64,000 bases of DNA from Granulicella sp. L56 (GTDB lineage: Bacteria > Acidobacteriota > Terriglobia > Terriglobales > Acidobacteriaceae). The notes under the pieces were generated by a model that was given only the letters and a program-made list of their open reading frames with translations, made no database searches and was not told where the DNA came from. The position numbers and the translations under genes were made by a program. Positions 28,368 to 37,446 of the stretch are shown in pieces. Numbering within the stretch: the first letter of the stretch is position 1; each line of letters begins with the position of its first letter. Where the stretch lies: assembly GCF_009765835.1 (NCBI RefSeq), contig NZ_LMUS01000006.1, positions 888,438-952,437 of the forward strand, given 5' to 3'.

Positions 28368-29498
28368 TCAGGCAAGCACACGAGCCCTGGCTCGAAGCGT
28401 TTGGCGGCGCACTGTCAGTGCCTCGATGCGATCGCGCTGCACAGCGTATCCCATGCCTATAGTGGTTGGGACCACGATCTCGCCTTTTTTGCTCACCGTA
28501 ACCGCAGGCTCAATGATGTCCTGCGACCAGTAGCGGCTGGAGGCGGAGACGTCGCCGGGTAAAGAGAAGTTAGGCAACGAAGAGAGCGCGATATTGTGTG
28601 CACGGCCGATTCCAGTCTCCAACATGCCGCCGCACCAGACAGGAATGCCGCGCTCCTCGGCAACGTTGTGGACGGCGATTGCCTCGCTGAAACCGCCGAC
28701 GCGGCCGACCTTGATATTGAGGATGCGGCACGATTGCATATCGATTGCGGCGAGAGCGTCGCGACGGTTGCGAATGGATTCGTCGAGGCAGATTGCGGTC
28801 TTGATGCGCTTTTGCAGCATGGAGTGGAAGTAGAAGTCGTCGTACCAGAGAGGCTGCTCGATCATAAGCAGATTGAACTGGTCCCAACTGGCGAGGTGGT
28901 CGAAATCTTTCATGCGATAGGCAGAGTTTGCGTCGCAGCTTAGCCTGATATCAGGCCAACGGGCACGGACCGCCTCGAAGATCTGCGTATCCCAGCCGGG
29001 CTTGCACTTAAGCTTGATGCGCTGATATCCAGCCGCAAGCTCGATAGCAATTTTCTCCATAAGCTGGTCGATAGTGGGTTGGATGCCGATGGAGACACCG
29101 CAAGCGATGATAGAGCGCGTGCCGCCGAGAAGCTGTGCCAGTGAAACCTGTTCGATCTGCGCCTCTAAATCCCAGACAGCGTTTTCAAGCGCTGCCTTAG
29201 CCATGCGGTGTCCACGAACCTGTCGAAAGAGACCGGGACAACTGCCGCCGCCCTGCAGCTCGACATCGAGCAGGCGTGGTGCCAGCTCTGTCTCAGTAAT
29301 GATCCACGCGGTGTCGATCATCTCGTCGCTGAAGTAGGGATGCTCACCGGCGACGCACTCGCCCCATGCGGTGCGACCATCGGATTCGATCTCGATTAGA
29401 AGAATGCGGCGTGCCGTAGTGAGGCCGAAGCTGGTCTCGAATGGATGGGCCAGCGGCATATTAATCTCACGCAGGTGGATGGCATCGATCTTGAACAT
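28368..29498 (-). CDS. enolase-superfamily o-succinylbenzoate synthase / N-acylamino acid racemase
   Basis: A 376-residue enolase-superfamily member of the OSBS/NSAR branch. Acid-base Lys164 is in IKLKCKP, metal ligands are Asp189 (CDANSAY), Glu214 (IEQPLWYDD) and Asp239 (LDESI), and the second acid-base Lys263 is in NIKVGRVGG. Such enzymes dehydrate SHCHC in menaquinone synthesis, racemise N-succinyl amino acids, or do both. No men genes are adjacent; instead a GNAT acyltransferase lies upstream on the same strand, as in the known pathway that turns D-amino acids into L-amino acids through N-succinyl intermediates. I therefore favour the racemase role but cannot exclude MenC. Confidence 0.85.
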   Translation of the reverse strand: MFKIDAIHLREINMPLAHPFETSFGLTTARRILLIEIESDGRTAWGECVAGEHPYFSDEMIDTAWIITETELAPRLLDVELQGGGSCPGLFRQVRGHRMAKAALENAVWDLEAQIEQVSLAQLLGGTRSIIACGVSIGIQPTIDQLMEKIAIELAAGYQRIKLKCKPGWDTQIFEAVRARWPDIRLSCDANSAYRMKDFDHLASWDQFNLLMIEQPLWYDDFYFHSMLQKRIKTAICLDESIRNRRDALAAIDMQSCRILNIKVGRVGGFSEAIAVHNVAEERGIPVWCGGMLETGIGRAHNIALSSLPNFSLPGDVSASSRYWSQDIIEPAVTVSKKGEIVVPTTIGMGYAVQRDRIEALTVRRQTLRARARVLA

Positions 29499-29576
29499 GG
29501 TCTCTCCTGTCTTTCGAGGATGTCGAACTGCAATTTAGAGTGCCGAGTTCGCTCACATAAATTTCTTGTCAAATCT

Positions 29577-30344
29577 TCATACTCGTGGAGCCTCGTCCCA
29601 TTGACCAAGAAGAAATGTGCCATTGCCTTCGGCGTCCCGCTCGTAGCCGATGACGGCAAGTCCGCGATGGAACGCTGCCTGGAACTCCGCCCTGTTTTGG
29701 ATTTGCAATGACTGTGCCAGGTTCCGCTGCTGAGCGTCCTGCTTCCATTGGTAGATGGCATACGGGACAATGATGCGTTCGAGAACTTTGAGGTGTGGTG
29801 CTTCTCCGTGCAGCAGTCCATTCACTCGCGGGGAGCGCAGCCACCACTCCGCGTATAGCCTATCCGTCGGCAAGCCGCCTTGCAACGGGGACGACGATGG
29901 CCCGTAGAAGTCCGGTTGGTAGCGGCGTACGATGGCGCCCAGTCGAGCGATATTGAGGTAGGCGTTCTTGATCTCCAGCGGATCGAACGTCCACTCCATC
30001 AGGTCAAAGCCGCGGGCGAGGGCGTCATCACGCTGGGCGAGTTTAAGGCGACGTCCCAAACCGGCATTGCGATATGCCGGAAGGACGGCCAGCATGTGCG
30101 AGTGGAGATAGGCATGGCCATCGCGGAAGCCGGGCAGCGACATGGCGAAGCCGATGATGATGTCTCCGTCGAAGGCGCCGATGACCTGGCCACCAATGCG
30201 ATGCGCCACCATGAAGATGCGCCGAGGAACGACATCCCCGTCGCTGTAGCCCCACGTCTCCAGTTGCAGCACAACGCAACGCTCGAACTCTTCGAGAGTG
30301 GCAAGCGGCGCAATGCGAATATCACGATATGGGCCTGTACTCAT
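29577..30344 (-). CDS. GNAT-family N-acyltransferase (COG3375-like)
   Basis: A 255-residue acyltransferase. IRIAPLATLEEFERCVVLQLETWG begins the GNAT fold, and HMLAVLPAYRNAGLGRRLKLAQRDDALARGFDLMEWTFDP holds the acyl-CoA motif (RNAGLGRRL). The WTFDPLEIKNAYLNIARLGA segment is characteristic of the large GNAT subfamily found next to OSBS/NSAR enzymes, some of which N-succinylate D-amino acids. ATG 30344 overlaps the mazG stop (ATGA), so translation is coupled to mazG. The M20 deacylase expected to finish that pathway is not in the window. Confidence 0.82.
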   Translation of the reverse strand: MSTGPYRDIRIAPLATLEEFERCVVLQLETWGYSDGDVVPRRIFMVAHRIGGQVIGAFDGDIIIGFAMSLPGFRDGHAYLHSHMLAVLPAYRNAGLGRRLKLAQRDDALARGFDLMEWTFDPLEIKNAYLNIARLGAIVRRYQPDFYGPSSSPLQGGLPTDRLYAEWWLRSPRVNGLLHGEAPHLKVLERIIVPYAIYQWKQDAQQRNLAQSLQIQNRAEFQAAFHRGLAVIGYERDAEGNGTFLLGQWDEAPRV

Positions 30345-31174
30345 GGCTTCGGCGATTTGCTCTTTGCGTGGCTCCATAGTTCTTCGAGCTGCGGCGGCGT
30401 AAGCGCCGCCAGAGCATCCGCGTTGCCTGCTGCCGATTCCATTGCGGCAAAGCGACGCCGGAATTTCGCATTGCAGGAGCGGAGGGCAGATTCAGGATCG
30501 ATCTTTAGATGGCGCGCAAGGTTAACGGCCGTGAAGAGCAGGTCCCCGAGCTCTTCTTCTGCCGCTGGAGTTGCGGGCTGCTCGCCGTTCGATAGCTCCG
30601 CTTGCAGTTCGGCGATCTCCTCTTGCAGCTTGTCGAAGAGGCCGTCTGCATTGGGCCAGTCGAAGCCCACCTTGGCCGCGCGCGAGCCTAGCTTCGATGC
30701 CTCCAGCATTGCTGGCATCGTGCGTGGAATCTCATCCAGCAGTGAAGACTGCGTTTTTGCTTTTCCTGCCTTTTCTTCGCGCTTGACCTGCTCCCAGTTA
30801 CGAAGAACAGCGTTGGAGTCAGTGGCTTCGAGATCGCCGAAGACATGCGGGTGGCGGCGGATGAGCTTGGCGTTTAGATTTGCAGCCACGTCTTCGATGG
30901 TGAAGTAGCCCACCTCAGCAGCCATCTGCGCGTAAAAGAGGACCTGTAGAAGAAGATCCCCAAGTTCGTCCTTTAGGTCGGGCCATGCGCGGCGCTCGAT
31001 GGCATCGAAGACCTCGTAGGTCTCTTCGAGCGTGTGGCGCTTGATGGTGTCGAAGGTCTGTTCGCGGTCCCAGGGGCAGCCATCAGGGCCGCGCAGACGC
31101 GCCATGATGGCGATGGATTCGGCGATGGCCTCGGCATTGGTGGGGACGGCTTCTTCTGAAGTGGACTCTGCCAT
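30341..31174 (-). CDS. mazG: nucleoside triphosphate pyrophosphohydrolase
   Basis: A 277-residue MazG. LRGPDGCPWDREQTFDTIKRHTLEETYEVFDAIE and LKDELGDLLLQVLFYAQMA are the first metal-binding EExx(D/E)/ExxD helices. A second, shorter helical pair (LQEEIAELQAEL and EEELGDLLFTAVNLARHL) matches the C-terminal MazG repeat. It hydrolyses non-canonical or excess NTPs to NMP and PPi. ATG 31174 follows a gaagg ribosome-binding site; a GTG at 31207 is less likely. Confidence 0.93.
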   Translation of the reverse strand: MAESTSEEAVPTNAEAIAESIAIMARLRGPDGCPWDREQTFDTIKRHTLEETYEVFDAIERRAWPDLKDELGDLLLQVLFYAQMAAEVGYFTIEDVAANLNAKLIRRHPHVFGDLEATDSNAVLRNWEQVKREEKAGKAKTQSSLLDEIPRTMPAMLEASKLGSRAAKVGFDWPNADGLFDKLQEEIAELQAELSNGEQPATPAAEEELGDLLFTAVNLARHLKIDPESALRSCNAKFRRRFAAMESAAGNADALAALTPPQLEELWSHAKSKSPKP

Positions 31175-31285
31175 AGCCTTCACTTTACCCGATTTCGATG
31201 TGGTCACCTGTCCGCAACTTATGGGTAATCGCGACCTGCCGCCTGCTGGGGATTGTTGACTTGAAGTTCAGAGATTCAAACGGCA

Positions 31286-31313
31286 ACGCGCCTGCTACTG
31301 GTAGCAGGCGCGT
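31286..31313. terminator. hairpin terminator
   Basis: A 12-13-bp perfect stem (acgcgcctgctac at 31286-31298, complement at 31301-31313). On the plus strand it is followed within about 10 bases by a run of eight T's. On the minus strand it lies 36 bp past the OmpA-like stop, where it would end that transcript, although the following bases are only weakly T-rich in that direction. Confidence 0.75.
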
Positions 31314-31348
31314 CATAATGTATTTTTTTTGAATGCAGCTACGAATAA

Positions 31349-32128
31349 CTACAACTGACCGTTCGGGTTTGTTGTAGCTGCGCCTGCGGCAGGTGCAGCA
31401 GGACTATTTGCCGCGTTAGACATCAGCTTGATGTTGACGCGACGATTCTGTGCACGTCCTGCCGCTGTTTGATTGCTGGCAACTGCCTGATCTTTGCCGA
31501 TGCCGATCAGATAGAACTTATGCGGCGGAATGTTGTACTTCGCAGCGAGGTAGTTTACGACTGCATCCGCGCGGCGCTGGCTGAGTTGATAGTTGTAGTT
31601 CGCGTCGCCGGTAGAGTCGGTGCCACCCGTAACTTCAAGAATGTAGCCACGAGCGCTGGTGAGATTCGAAGCGAAGTCATCGAGCTTCTTCTTGTCCGAT
31701 GAAGTCAAGGTTGACTTGTCGAAACGGAAGGTGACATCTAAATCCGACAACGGCTTGTAGTTATCCAGGTTGGCAACTACACCGGTGAGGCTATCGACGC
31801 GGTTGTAGGCTTCCTGTGCTGACTGGTTGGCCGTGTCAGCGGACTGACCGGCTGCAACGGCGTGCTGGTTGGCGGTGTCGGCAGCGGTCTGGGCTCCCGC
31901 GATGCCTTTCTGGGCTCGCTCGTCGGTGTCGACGATATTGCGATGGTCAGCGGCTGTTTTGGCGTCGAGTTCGTTGGTCTGTTGAATAAGAGGCGCGGCC
32001 TGAGAACGAACGTAGTTCTTGCTGGAGCACCCCACGGTGCAGGCAACGACGAAGGCGCTGGCGAAAAAAACGGTGCAGGCAGATCTGATCTTCATCTCAG
32101 TGCTATCTGATCGCATATTGGAGCTCAT
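31349..32128 (-). CDS. OmpA family peptidoglycan-associated lipoprotein
   Basis: About 259 residues. A signal peptide ends in VVACTVGC, a plausible lipobox, so the protein is probably anchored by lipid. A helical region rich in Ala and Gln (TAADTANQHAVAAGQSADTANQSAQEAYNRVDSL) resembles the Lpp/coiled-coil type. The C terminus is an OmpA domain: DVTFRFDKSTLTSSDKKKLDDF, then TGGTDSTGDANYNYQLSQRRADAVVNYL and GRAQNRRVNIKL, which bind peptidoglycan. The start at 32128 was chosen nine bases after an aggag site. Confidence 0.85.
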   Translation of the reverse strand: MSSNMRSDSTEMKIRSACTVFFASAFVVACTVGCSSKNYVRSQAAPLIQQTNELDAKTAADHRNIVDTDERAQKGIAGAQTAADTANQHAVAAGQSADTANQSAQEAYNRVDSLTGVVANLDNYKPLSDLDVTFRFDKSTLTSSDKKKLDDFASNLTSARGYILEVTGGTDSTGDANYNYQLSQRRADAVVNYLAAKYNIPPHKFYLIGIGKDQAVASNQTAAGRAQNRRVNIKLMSNAANSPAAPAAGAATTNPNGQL

Positions 32129-32377
32129 TGGTTTCATCTCCTGTGTGTTGATGGCAATCTTCAACACAGTAGTTGAAAGCAATTCTCTTGCCAAATAACC
32201 AAAGATCTAAGCCGCTTATTTTCAATAGAATACAAGCCGCCTGATAACTTAAGCTATGCGGCGGAGATCAAAGATCGGGAACTTTTGATTCAAAGATGCG
32301 TCAAATCTACTGAGTTGATCTGTGTGGAAGTCGCCGCGGCTTTGAGCGTCTACACTGAGACGCGAAGCTGAAATTCC

Positions 32378-34372
32378 ATGGATCTTTACCAGAAAATTCG
32401 GACCATCCCTACCCAGCCCGGCTGCTACCTCTATAAGAACGCCGAGGGCGAGGTGATCTACGTCGGCAAGGCGAAGAACCTGCGGGCGCGGGTGCGGTCG
32501 TACTTTCTGGAAGCTTCGCAGGCAAATGCGAAGACCGGCTCGCTGATGCGCGAGGCCGTCGATGTGGAGTACATCACGGTCGCCAACGAGCATGAGGCCC
32601 TCGCGCTCGAAAACAACCTCATCAAACAGAAGAAGCCCCGATTCAATATCCTTCTGCGCGATGACAAGACCTATCCCTATATCAAACTGACGCTCCACGA
32701 CCGACATCCCAAGGTCTTTGTGACACGCCGTTTGAAAAAGGATGGCTCGGCGTACTTCGGCCCTTACTTTCCCGGCAACCTGGCGTACCGGCTGGTGGAT
32801 TTAATTCATCGCAGCTTTCTTATTCCCAGTTGCAAGGTTGACCTGTCACGCTACCATCCGCGAGCGTGCCTGCAGTACTACATCAAGCGATGCCTCGGGC
32901 CTTGCGTCGAAGGACTCACCACACCTGAAGCCTATAAAGAGACCATCCGCGATGTGCAGCTCTTTCTCGAAGGGCGAACCGATGAGTTGGAGCAATCGCT
33001 GACGCGGCGCATGGAAGAAGCAGCCGAAGCGGAGCAGTTTGAGCTGGCCGGTAGACTACGCGACCAGATCGTGACCGTTCATCAGATGAACGACAAGCAG
33101 CGAATGGCGACGACCGACAATGAAGATGCAGATGTCTTCGGCTATCACTACGAGAACGAGATGCTCGCGGTAAATCTCTTTCATATGCGTGGAGGCAAGA
33201 TCGTCGACCGGCGCGACTTCTTCTGGGAAGACCTGCCGGAAGTCCTGTCGGAGACGCTGAATGAGCACAGCGCAGAGAAGAATGAGATCGAGATGCTGTC
33301 GCGGATTGAACCGGATCCAGCAGTGACAGCGCCGGAGATTGGCGAGGGTGCGGAGATGTTGCAACATGCGCCGGTATCGGAGTTGGGCGCTGCATTCAAT
33401 CCATCGGTCTTCTTCTCTGCCCTGCTGAAGCAGCTTTATCTCGACCAGAATTATGTTCCGCGATCGGTCTTTGTGCCAGTCGAATTTCCCGACCGCGTGG
33501 TGCTTGGCGAAATGCTGTCAGAGCGAACAGGAAAGCGTGTCGAGATTCTGGTGCCGCAGCGTGGAGAAAAGCGGTCACTCGTCGATCTGGTGTGCCAGAA
33601 CGCGAAGCAATCCTACGATCAGCGGTTTCGCGTGTTGCAACCCGGTATGAAGGCGATTCAGGAGGCATTGCAGGATGCGCTGACGCTGGAAGAACTGCCG
33701 CGCCGAATCGAGTGCTTCGATATCTCGCACATTCAAGGCGCGGAGACGGTAGCTTCCATGGTGGTGTGGGAAGACGGCGCCATGAAGAAGTCCGACTATC
33801 GCAAGTTCCAGGTAAAAACGGTGAGCGGCGTCGACGACTTTGCGAGTATGCGCGAGGTGATTCAGCGGCGCTACAAGCGGTTACAGGAGGACAAGAAGCC
33901 GTTCCCATCACTCATCCTGATTGACGGTGGACTTGGACAGCTTCATGCGGCGTATGCCGCGCTGGAAGAGATTGGCATCACGCTACAACCGCTCGCGTCA
34001 ATTGCGAAGCGCGAGGAGATTATCTATGTCTACGGACAGGAGAATGAGCCTGTGGTGCTGGACCGCCGCTCTCCGGTCCTGCACCTGATGCAGAAGATTC
34101 GCGATGAGAGCCACCGGTTCGCCGTCACCTACCATCGCAAACGGCGGGAGATGCGCGACCGCGATAGCGAGCTGCTGGCGATTCCAGGAGTAGGCCCGAG
34201 AACCCGGCAACGCCTGCTCGAACACTTTGGCAGCGTACACGGAATCAAACAGGCAGGGCCGGATGCATTGACTGCCGTAGTCAACGCCGCCACCGCCGAG
34301 CGAATTCGCAAGCACTTCGAGGAATCGCAGCCAGAGACATCAGGCAAGTCTGTGCTGCCGGTCTTGAACTAG
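32378..34372 (+). CDS. uvrC: excinuclease ABC subunit C
   Basis: A 664-residue UvrC, the dual-incision nuclease of excision repair. The GIY-YIG domain (PTQPGCYLYKNAEGEVIYVGKAKNLRARVRSYF) is at residues 8-40. The central UVR region lies near 200-235 (RRMEEAAEAEQFELAGRLRDQI). The RNase H-like nuclease part contains CFDISHIQGAETVASMVVWEDGAMKKSDYRKF and LILIDGGLGQLHAA, and the C-terminal helix-hairpin-helix is IPGVGPRTRQRLLEHFG. It is separated from uvrA by about 16 kb. Confidence 0.97.
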   Translation: MDLYQKIRTIPTQPGCYLYKNAEGEVIYVGKAKNLRARVRSYFLEASQANAKTGSLMREAVDVEYITVANEHEALALENNLIKQKKPRFNILLRDDKTYPYIKLTLHDRHPKVFVTRRLKKDGSAYFGPYFPGNLAYRLVDLIHRSFLIPSCKVDLSRYHPRACLQYYIKRCLGPCVEGLTTPEAYKETIRDVQLFLEGRTDELEQSLTRRMEEAAEAEQFELAGRLRDQIVTVHQMNDKQRMATTDNEDADVFGYHYENEMLAVNLFHMRGGKIVDRRDFFWEDLPEVLSETLNEHSAEKNEIEMLSRIEPDPAVTAPEIGEGAEMLQHAPVSELGAAFNPSVFFSALLKQLYLDQNYVPRSVFVPVEFPDRVVLGEMLSERTGKRVEILVPQRGEKRSLVDLVCQNAKQSYDQRFRVLQPGMKAIQEALQDALTLEELPRRIECFDISHIQGAETVASMVVWEDGAMKKSDYRKFQVKTVSGVDDFASMREVIQRRYKRLQEDKKPFPSLILIDGGLGQLHAAYAALEEIGITLQPLASIAKREEIIYVYGQENEPVVLDRRSPVLHLMQKIRDESHRFAVTYHRKRREMRDRDSELLAIPGVGPRTRQRLLEHFGSVHGIKQAGPDALTAVVNAATAERIRKHFEESQPETSGKSVLPVLN

Positions 34373-34376
34373 ACGG

Positions 34377-35222
34377 CTAGGCGCTGTATTGGCTGTACGA
34401 GCGGGAACGTTCCGGCTTGATGAGCTTGTGTGTGATGTACATGGCGGGCACCAAAAAGAAGAGCGAACCCATAACCCACATGATGACCGCACCCAGCACC
34501 TGATCGGCAAGCGGCGTGAGGTGGAAAGGATTGGGCTCCGTCAAATAGTACGAATACATAGGCCGCGTGCAGAAGGCAAGGAATGCCGAGAGCCCGGTGT
34601 TCACCACATCCGCCGACAGAAGATATAGAATCACTCCCCAGTTATAGGCGCGGCTGCCGGTAGGCCACGGCCTGACAATCGGCCACCAGAAGATCAACGA
34701 TGCAGATAAAAAGCACATGTGCTCGAAGATGTGCCAGTTCTCGTGCTCCAGGGCATAGTCGTAAGCGCCGGGAACGTGCCACGCCAAAAAGATCAGATTC
34801 ATGACCAGCCATGCGACGCGAAGACGAGTAAGCCAGTGCGTGAACCTTCGCAACGGACGATTTCGCAGTAGCGGACCAAGCACATAACGCAGTACAGGAC
34901 GAGGTAGACCACGCAGCAACGGCACTGTTGGATTACCCAGTAGGGCCAGCGGCGGAACGACCGACATCAACAACAGATGCTCGATCATGTGCGCGCTGAG
35001 CATCGCATCCGCGAACGCGTCCATGGGCGATCCGATGGCAAACCAGAGTGTTGCCATCGCCAACAGAAAGCTCCACAGTCTCCATGTTGGAAATTGCGTT
35101 GGCCGTGTCCTGCGAATTGCCAGCCATCCTCGAAAATACACGATGGAAGTGAGCACCACCATCGTCGAGAGGAACCAGGAAGGCTCCCATGCATCGAAGG
35201 TCGATTGGATATCAGCGGCCAT
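34377..35222 (-). CDS. ctaG: cytochrome c oxidase assembly factor CtaG (caa3 type)
   Basis: A 281-residue polytopic membrane protein. LSAHMIEHLLLMSVVPPLALLGNP and LIFLAWHVPGAYDYALEHENWHIFEHMCFLSASLIFWWPIV are the His-rich helices of the caa3_CtaG family, which is needed for assembly of caa3 oxidases. It is the last gene of the operon that starts at 42566, lying 12 bp after the cytochrome b-c gene. Confidence 0.9.
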   Translation of the reverse strand: MAADIQSTFDAWEPSWFLSTMVVLTSIVYFRGWLAIRRTRPTQFPTWRLWSFLLAMATLWFAIGSPMDAFADAMLSAHMIEHLLLMSVVPPLALLGNPTVPLLRGLPRPVLRYVLGPLLRNRPLRRFTHWLTRLRVAWLVMNLIFLAWHVPGAYDYALEHENWHIFEHMCFLSASLIFWWPIVRPWPTGSRAYNWGVILYLLSADVVNTGLSAFLAFCTRPMYSYYLTEPNPFHLTPLADQVLGAVIMWVMGSLFFLVPAMYITHKLIKPERSRSYSQYSA

Positions 35223-35234
35223 GCAACGGCATTT

Positions 35235-36803
35235 CTATCGCTTCTCCTGCACCGGCGATTTTTCGGACAGGTGCGATTGTCCCGACGGCTTCTTTTCGCC
35301 GGGAACAGTTGTCTCTGGAGGATTCTCTCCCATCAGAGCCCGTGAAGCGTCCTGCGCTGGCCTGAGATCGTTACCCTTCAATGTCTTCAGAAAAGCGACC
35401 AGCGCCGTGGTCTCCGCGGGACTGAGCGCATTGCCGTAGGCCGGCATGTTGCCGCCGCCCTGCAACACCTGACGCACCAGTTGATCTTCCGTCAGTCGCG
35501 TAGCAACAGAGTCAAGTTCGGGTCCTCGCTGTCCGCCTTGGCCGCCAACCTCGTGGCAGTTGCGGCACTGCTTATTTTGAAAGACGAGTGCGCCCTCCCG
35601 CTCCAGCGGCGTCCGGTCATGGATGTACTTCTGAGGAACGGTATCGCTGCTCCACGCATTCATCACCGGGCTCCACGGAGTCGTGACGCCGAGGCGGGTA
35701 AAGACACCGAGCGAGACAGCGATCACTGAGACCATCAGCACGGCAACCGGACGGCGGCTCCAGTGCTTTTCGCCTTCGCCTGCCACCAGAGGCAGCAGCA
35801 GCATCGCTCCAATGATGAGCACCGGCGCAATCAGGATGATCGGCGTCTCCATCTCGGGCGGCAACAGGGAAAGCACGGCAAAGAGCCAGAGGAACGGGCC
35901 ATCCGGCTTCGGCGTCGTCTGAATAATGGTGGGATCAGGCTGACCGGTGGGGCCGAACGGACCGAAGAAGAAGGCACATGCCATTACCGAAAGAATGATG
36001 GCAGCGGCAAAGATCGCATCCTTCCACGCACCATCCGGCACAAAGGCGATTCCCTCTTTTTCCGTCAGCGCGTGATACTCCGCTTCATAAGTGGCTTTGC
36101 GAACGATGCGCCCGGGCATCGGCCACTCATTAATTCCGAGCCGCAACACCATCAACAGATGGAGCGCAACGCCAGCCAGCAGAAGACCCGGAATAACGAA
36201 GACGTGCAGTGTAAAGAACCGCGAGAGCGTAGCGCTGCCGATGATCGGACCGCCCAGCAGGAAATGCACGAGAGGAGCGCCGATGACAGGCACGCGGCTC
36301 ATAATCGATGCGCCGATGCCAAGACCCCAGTAAGCGTCCTGATCGAAGCGCAGCACCTGTCCAGTGAAGGCCATGCCCAAAGTCAGAAGCAGAAGCAGCA
36401 CACCAATGATCCAGGTAAGCTCACGGGGAAATTTGTATGCCCCGAACATGAAGACCTGCACCATGTGGATGAGCACGATGGCGATCATGAAGTCGGAGCC
36501 CCATCCGTGCAACGCGCGCAGGAACCAGCCCAGCTCCACATTGTTATTAAGGAACTGAAGGCTGCTCCAGGCATGGTTCGCCGACGGCGTGTAAACCAGC
36601 GCCAGCAGGATGCCGGTCATGATCTGCAGAACGAACAACACTGTCGCCGCGCTGCCAAAGACGTACCACCAACTCGCTGCACTCGCGGGCACCGGATGCA
36701 CTGCCGCTTCGACGGCTGGCTTCACAAGGCCGAGACGATGCTCGAACCACTCGTACACTTCGATGCCGGCCTTCTGCAGACCTTTTTTATTTAGCTCTGC
36801 CAT
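35235..36803 (-). CDS. cytochrome b (bc complex) with fused C-terminal cytochrome c domain
   Basis: A 522-residue protein. Residues about 30-250 hold the four haem-carrying helices (FLRALHGWGSDFMIAIVLIHM and FFTLHVFVIPGLLLAGVALHLLMVL carry the two His pairs). About 270-390 correspond to the subunit-IV-like helices with the quinol-site PPEMET sequence. The C terminus adds a cytochrome c domain with CRNCH and the axial Met in GGNMPAYG. Such a fusion lets electrons pass within one chain towards the caa3 oxidase encoded upstream. It overlaps the Rieske gene by 13 bp. Confidence 0.9.
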   Translation of the reverse strand: MAELNKKGLQKAGIEVYEWFEHRLGLVKPAVEAAVHPVPASAASWWYVFGSAATVLFVLQIMTGILLALVYTPSANHAWSSLQFLNNNVELGWFLRALHGWGSDFMIAIVLIHMVQVFMFGAYKFPRELTWIIGVLLLLLTLGMAFTGQVLRFDQDAYWGLGIGASIMSRVPVIGAPLVHFLLGGPIIGSATLSRFFTLHVFVIPGLLLAGVALHLLMVLRLGINEWPMPGRIVRKATYEAEYHALTEKEGIAFVPDGAWKDAIFAAAIILSVMACAFFFGPFGPTGQPDPTIIQTTPKPDGPFLWLFAVLSLLPPEMETPIILIAPVLIIGAMLLLPLVAGEGEKHWSRRPVAVLMVSVIAVSLGVFTRLGVTTPWSPVMNAWSSDTVPQKYIHDRTPLEREGALVFQNKQCRNCHEVGGQGGQRGPELDSVATRLTEDQLVRQVLQGGGNMPAYGNALSPAETTALVAFLKTLKGNDLRPAQDASRALMGENPPETTVPGEKKPSGQSHLSEKSPVQEKR

Positions 36804-37423
36804 GTTGCACGCCCGATTTTATCCAGTGGAACAAAGTTGGCATTCTGCGCGCTGGCCGGTGTGGAGAGTGTCGGCAGTTCGCCCGCATTAATCATCAATT
36901 TGGCTCCAGCTAATCTATATTTGTATTCGAAGAGGCCACGCTCCGGCGGCCCGGCAGCACGCGATCCGTCTTCGTAGTAAGCGCCGCCGTGGCAGGGGCA
37001 GAGGAAGAGCTTCGACTCCGCGAACCATCGCACCGGGCACCCAAGATGAGCGCAGTTGATCGCAAAGACCTGGAACTGATTGCCCGATTTCCTGCGCACC
37101 CAGCAGGCTACCTTGCCGGTATCGCCATCCCATGGGGTGGTCGATGGATTTCGATAGTCTGCCAACCTCGTCTCGCCTTCAGGAAAATCGTCGACATTCC
37201 CAAGCGCGATCCAAGAATGATAGGAGCTCTTCTTCTGAATCATTGGCCCCAATAGATATCGCACGATGGGCACAGCAAGCACGACACCGACGGCGCCATT
37301 GACCAGCAGGGACATTTTGAAGAGGAAGACCCGGCGGGAATGGTCTTTCGGTCCGTTCTTCGGCTCGCTCTGCAATTTGTTCTCTTCCGGACTCAAATTG
37401 CCGGTACTATCGTGTTCGCTCAT
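36791..37423 (-). CDS. Rieske iron-sulfur protein
   Basis: A 210-residue protein: a polar start, one membrane helix (SLLVNGAVGVVLAVPIVRYLLG, about residues 37-58), then the Rieske domain with the two cluster motifs CAHLGC and CPCHGG, which together bind the [2Fe-2S] cluster through two Cys and two His. It accepts electrons from quinol in the bc complex. The start at 37423 was chosen because the acidic leader before the helix begins there. It is directly upstream of cytochrome b in the operon. Confidence 0.93.
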   Translation of the reverse strand: MSEHDSTGNLSPEENKLQSEPKNGPKDHSRRVFLFKMSLLVNGAVGVVLAVPIVRYLLGPMIQKKSSYHSWIALGNVDDFPEGETRLADYRNPSTTPWDGDTGKVACWVRRKSGNQFQVFAINCAHLGCPVRWFAESKLFLCPCHGGAYYEDGSRAAGPPERGLFEYKYRLAGAKLMINAGELPTLSTPASAQNANFVPLDKIGRATWQS

Positions 37424-37446
37424 CTGTGTCTCCGTCTTACCAGTTA

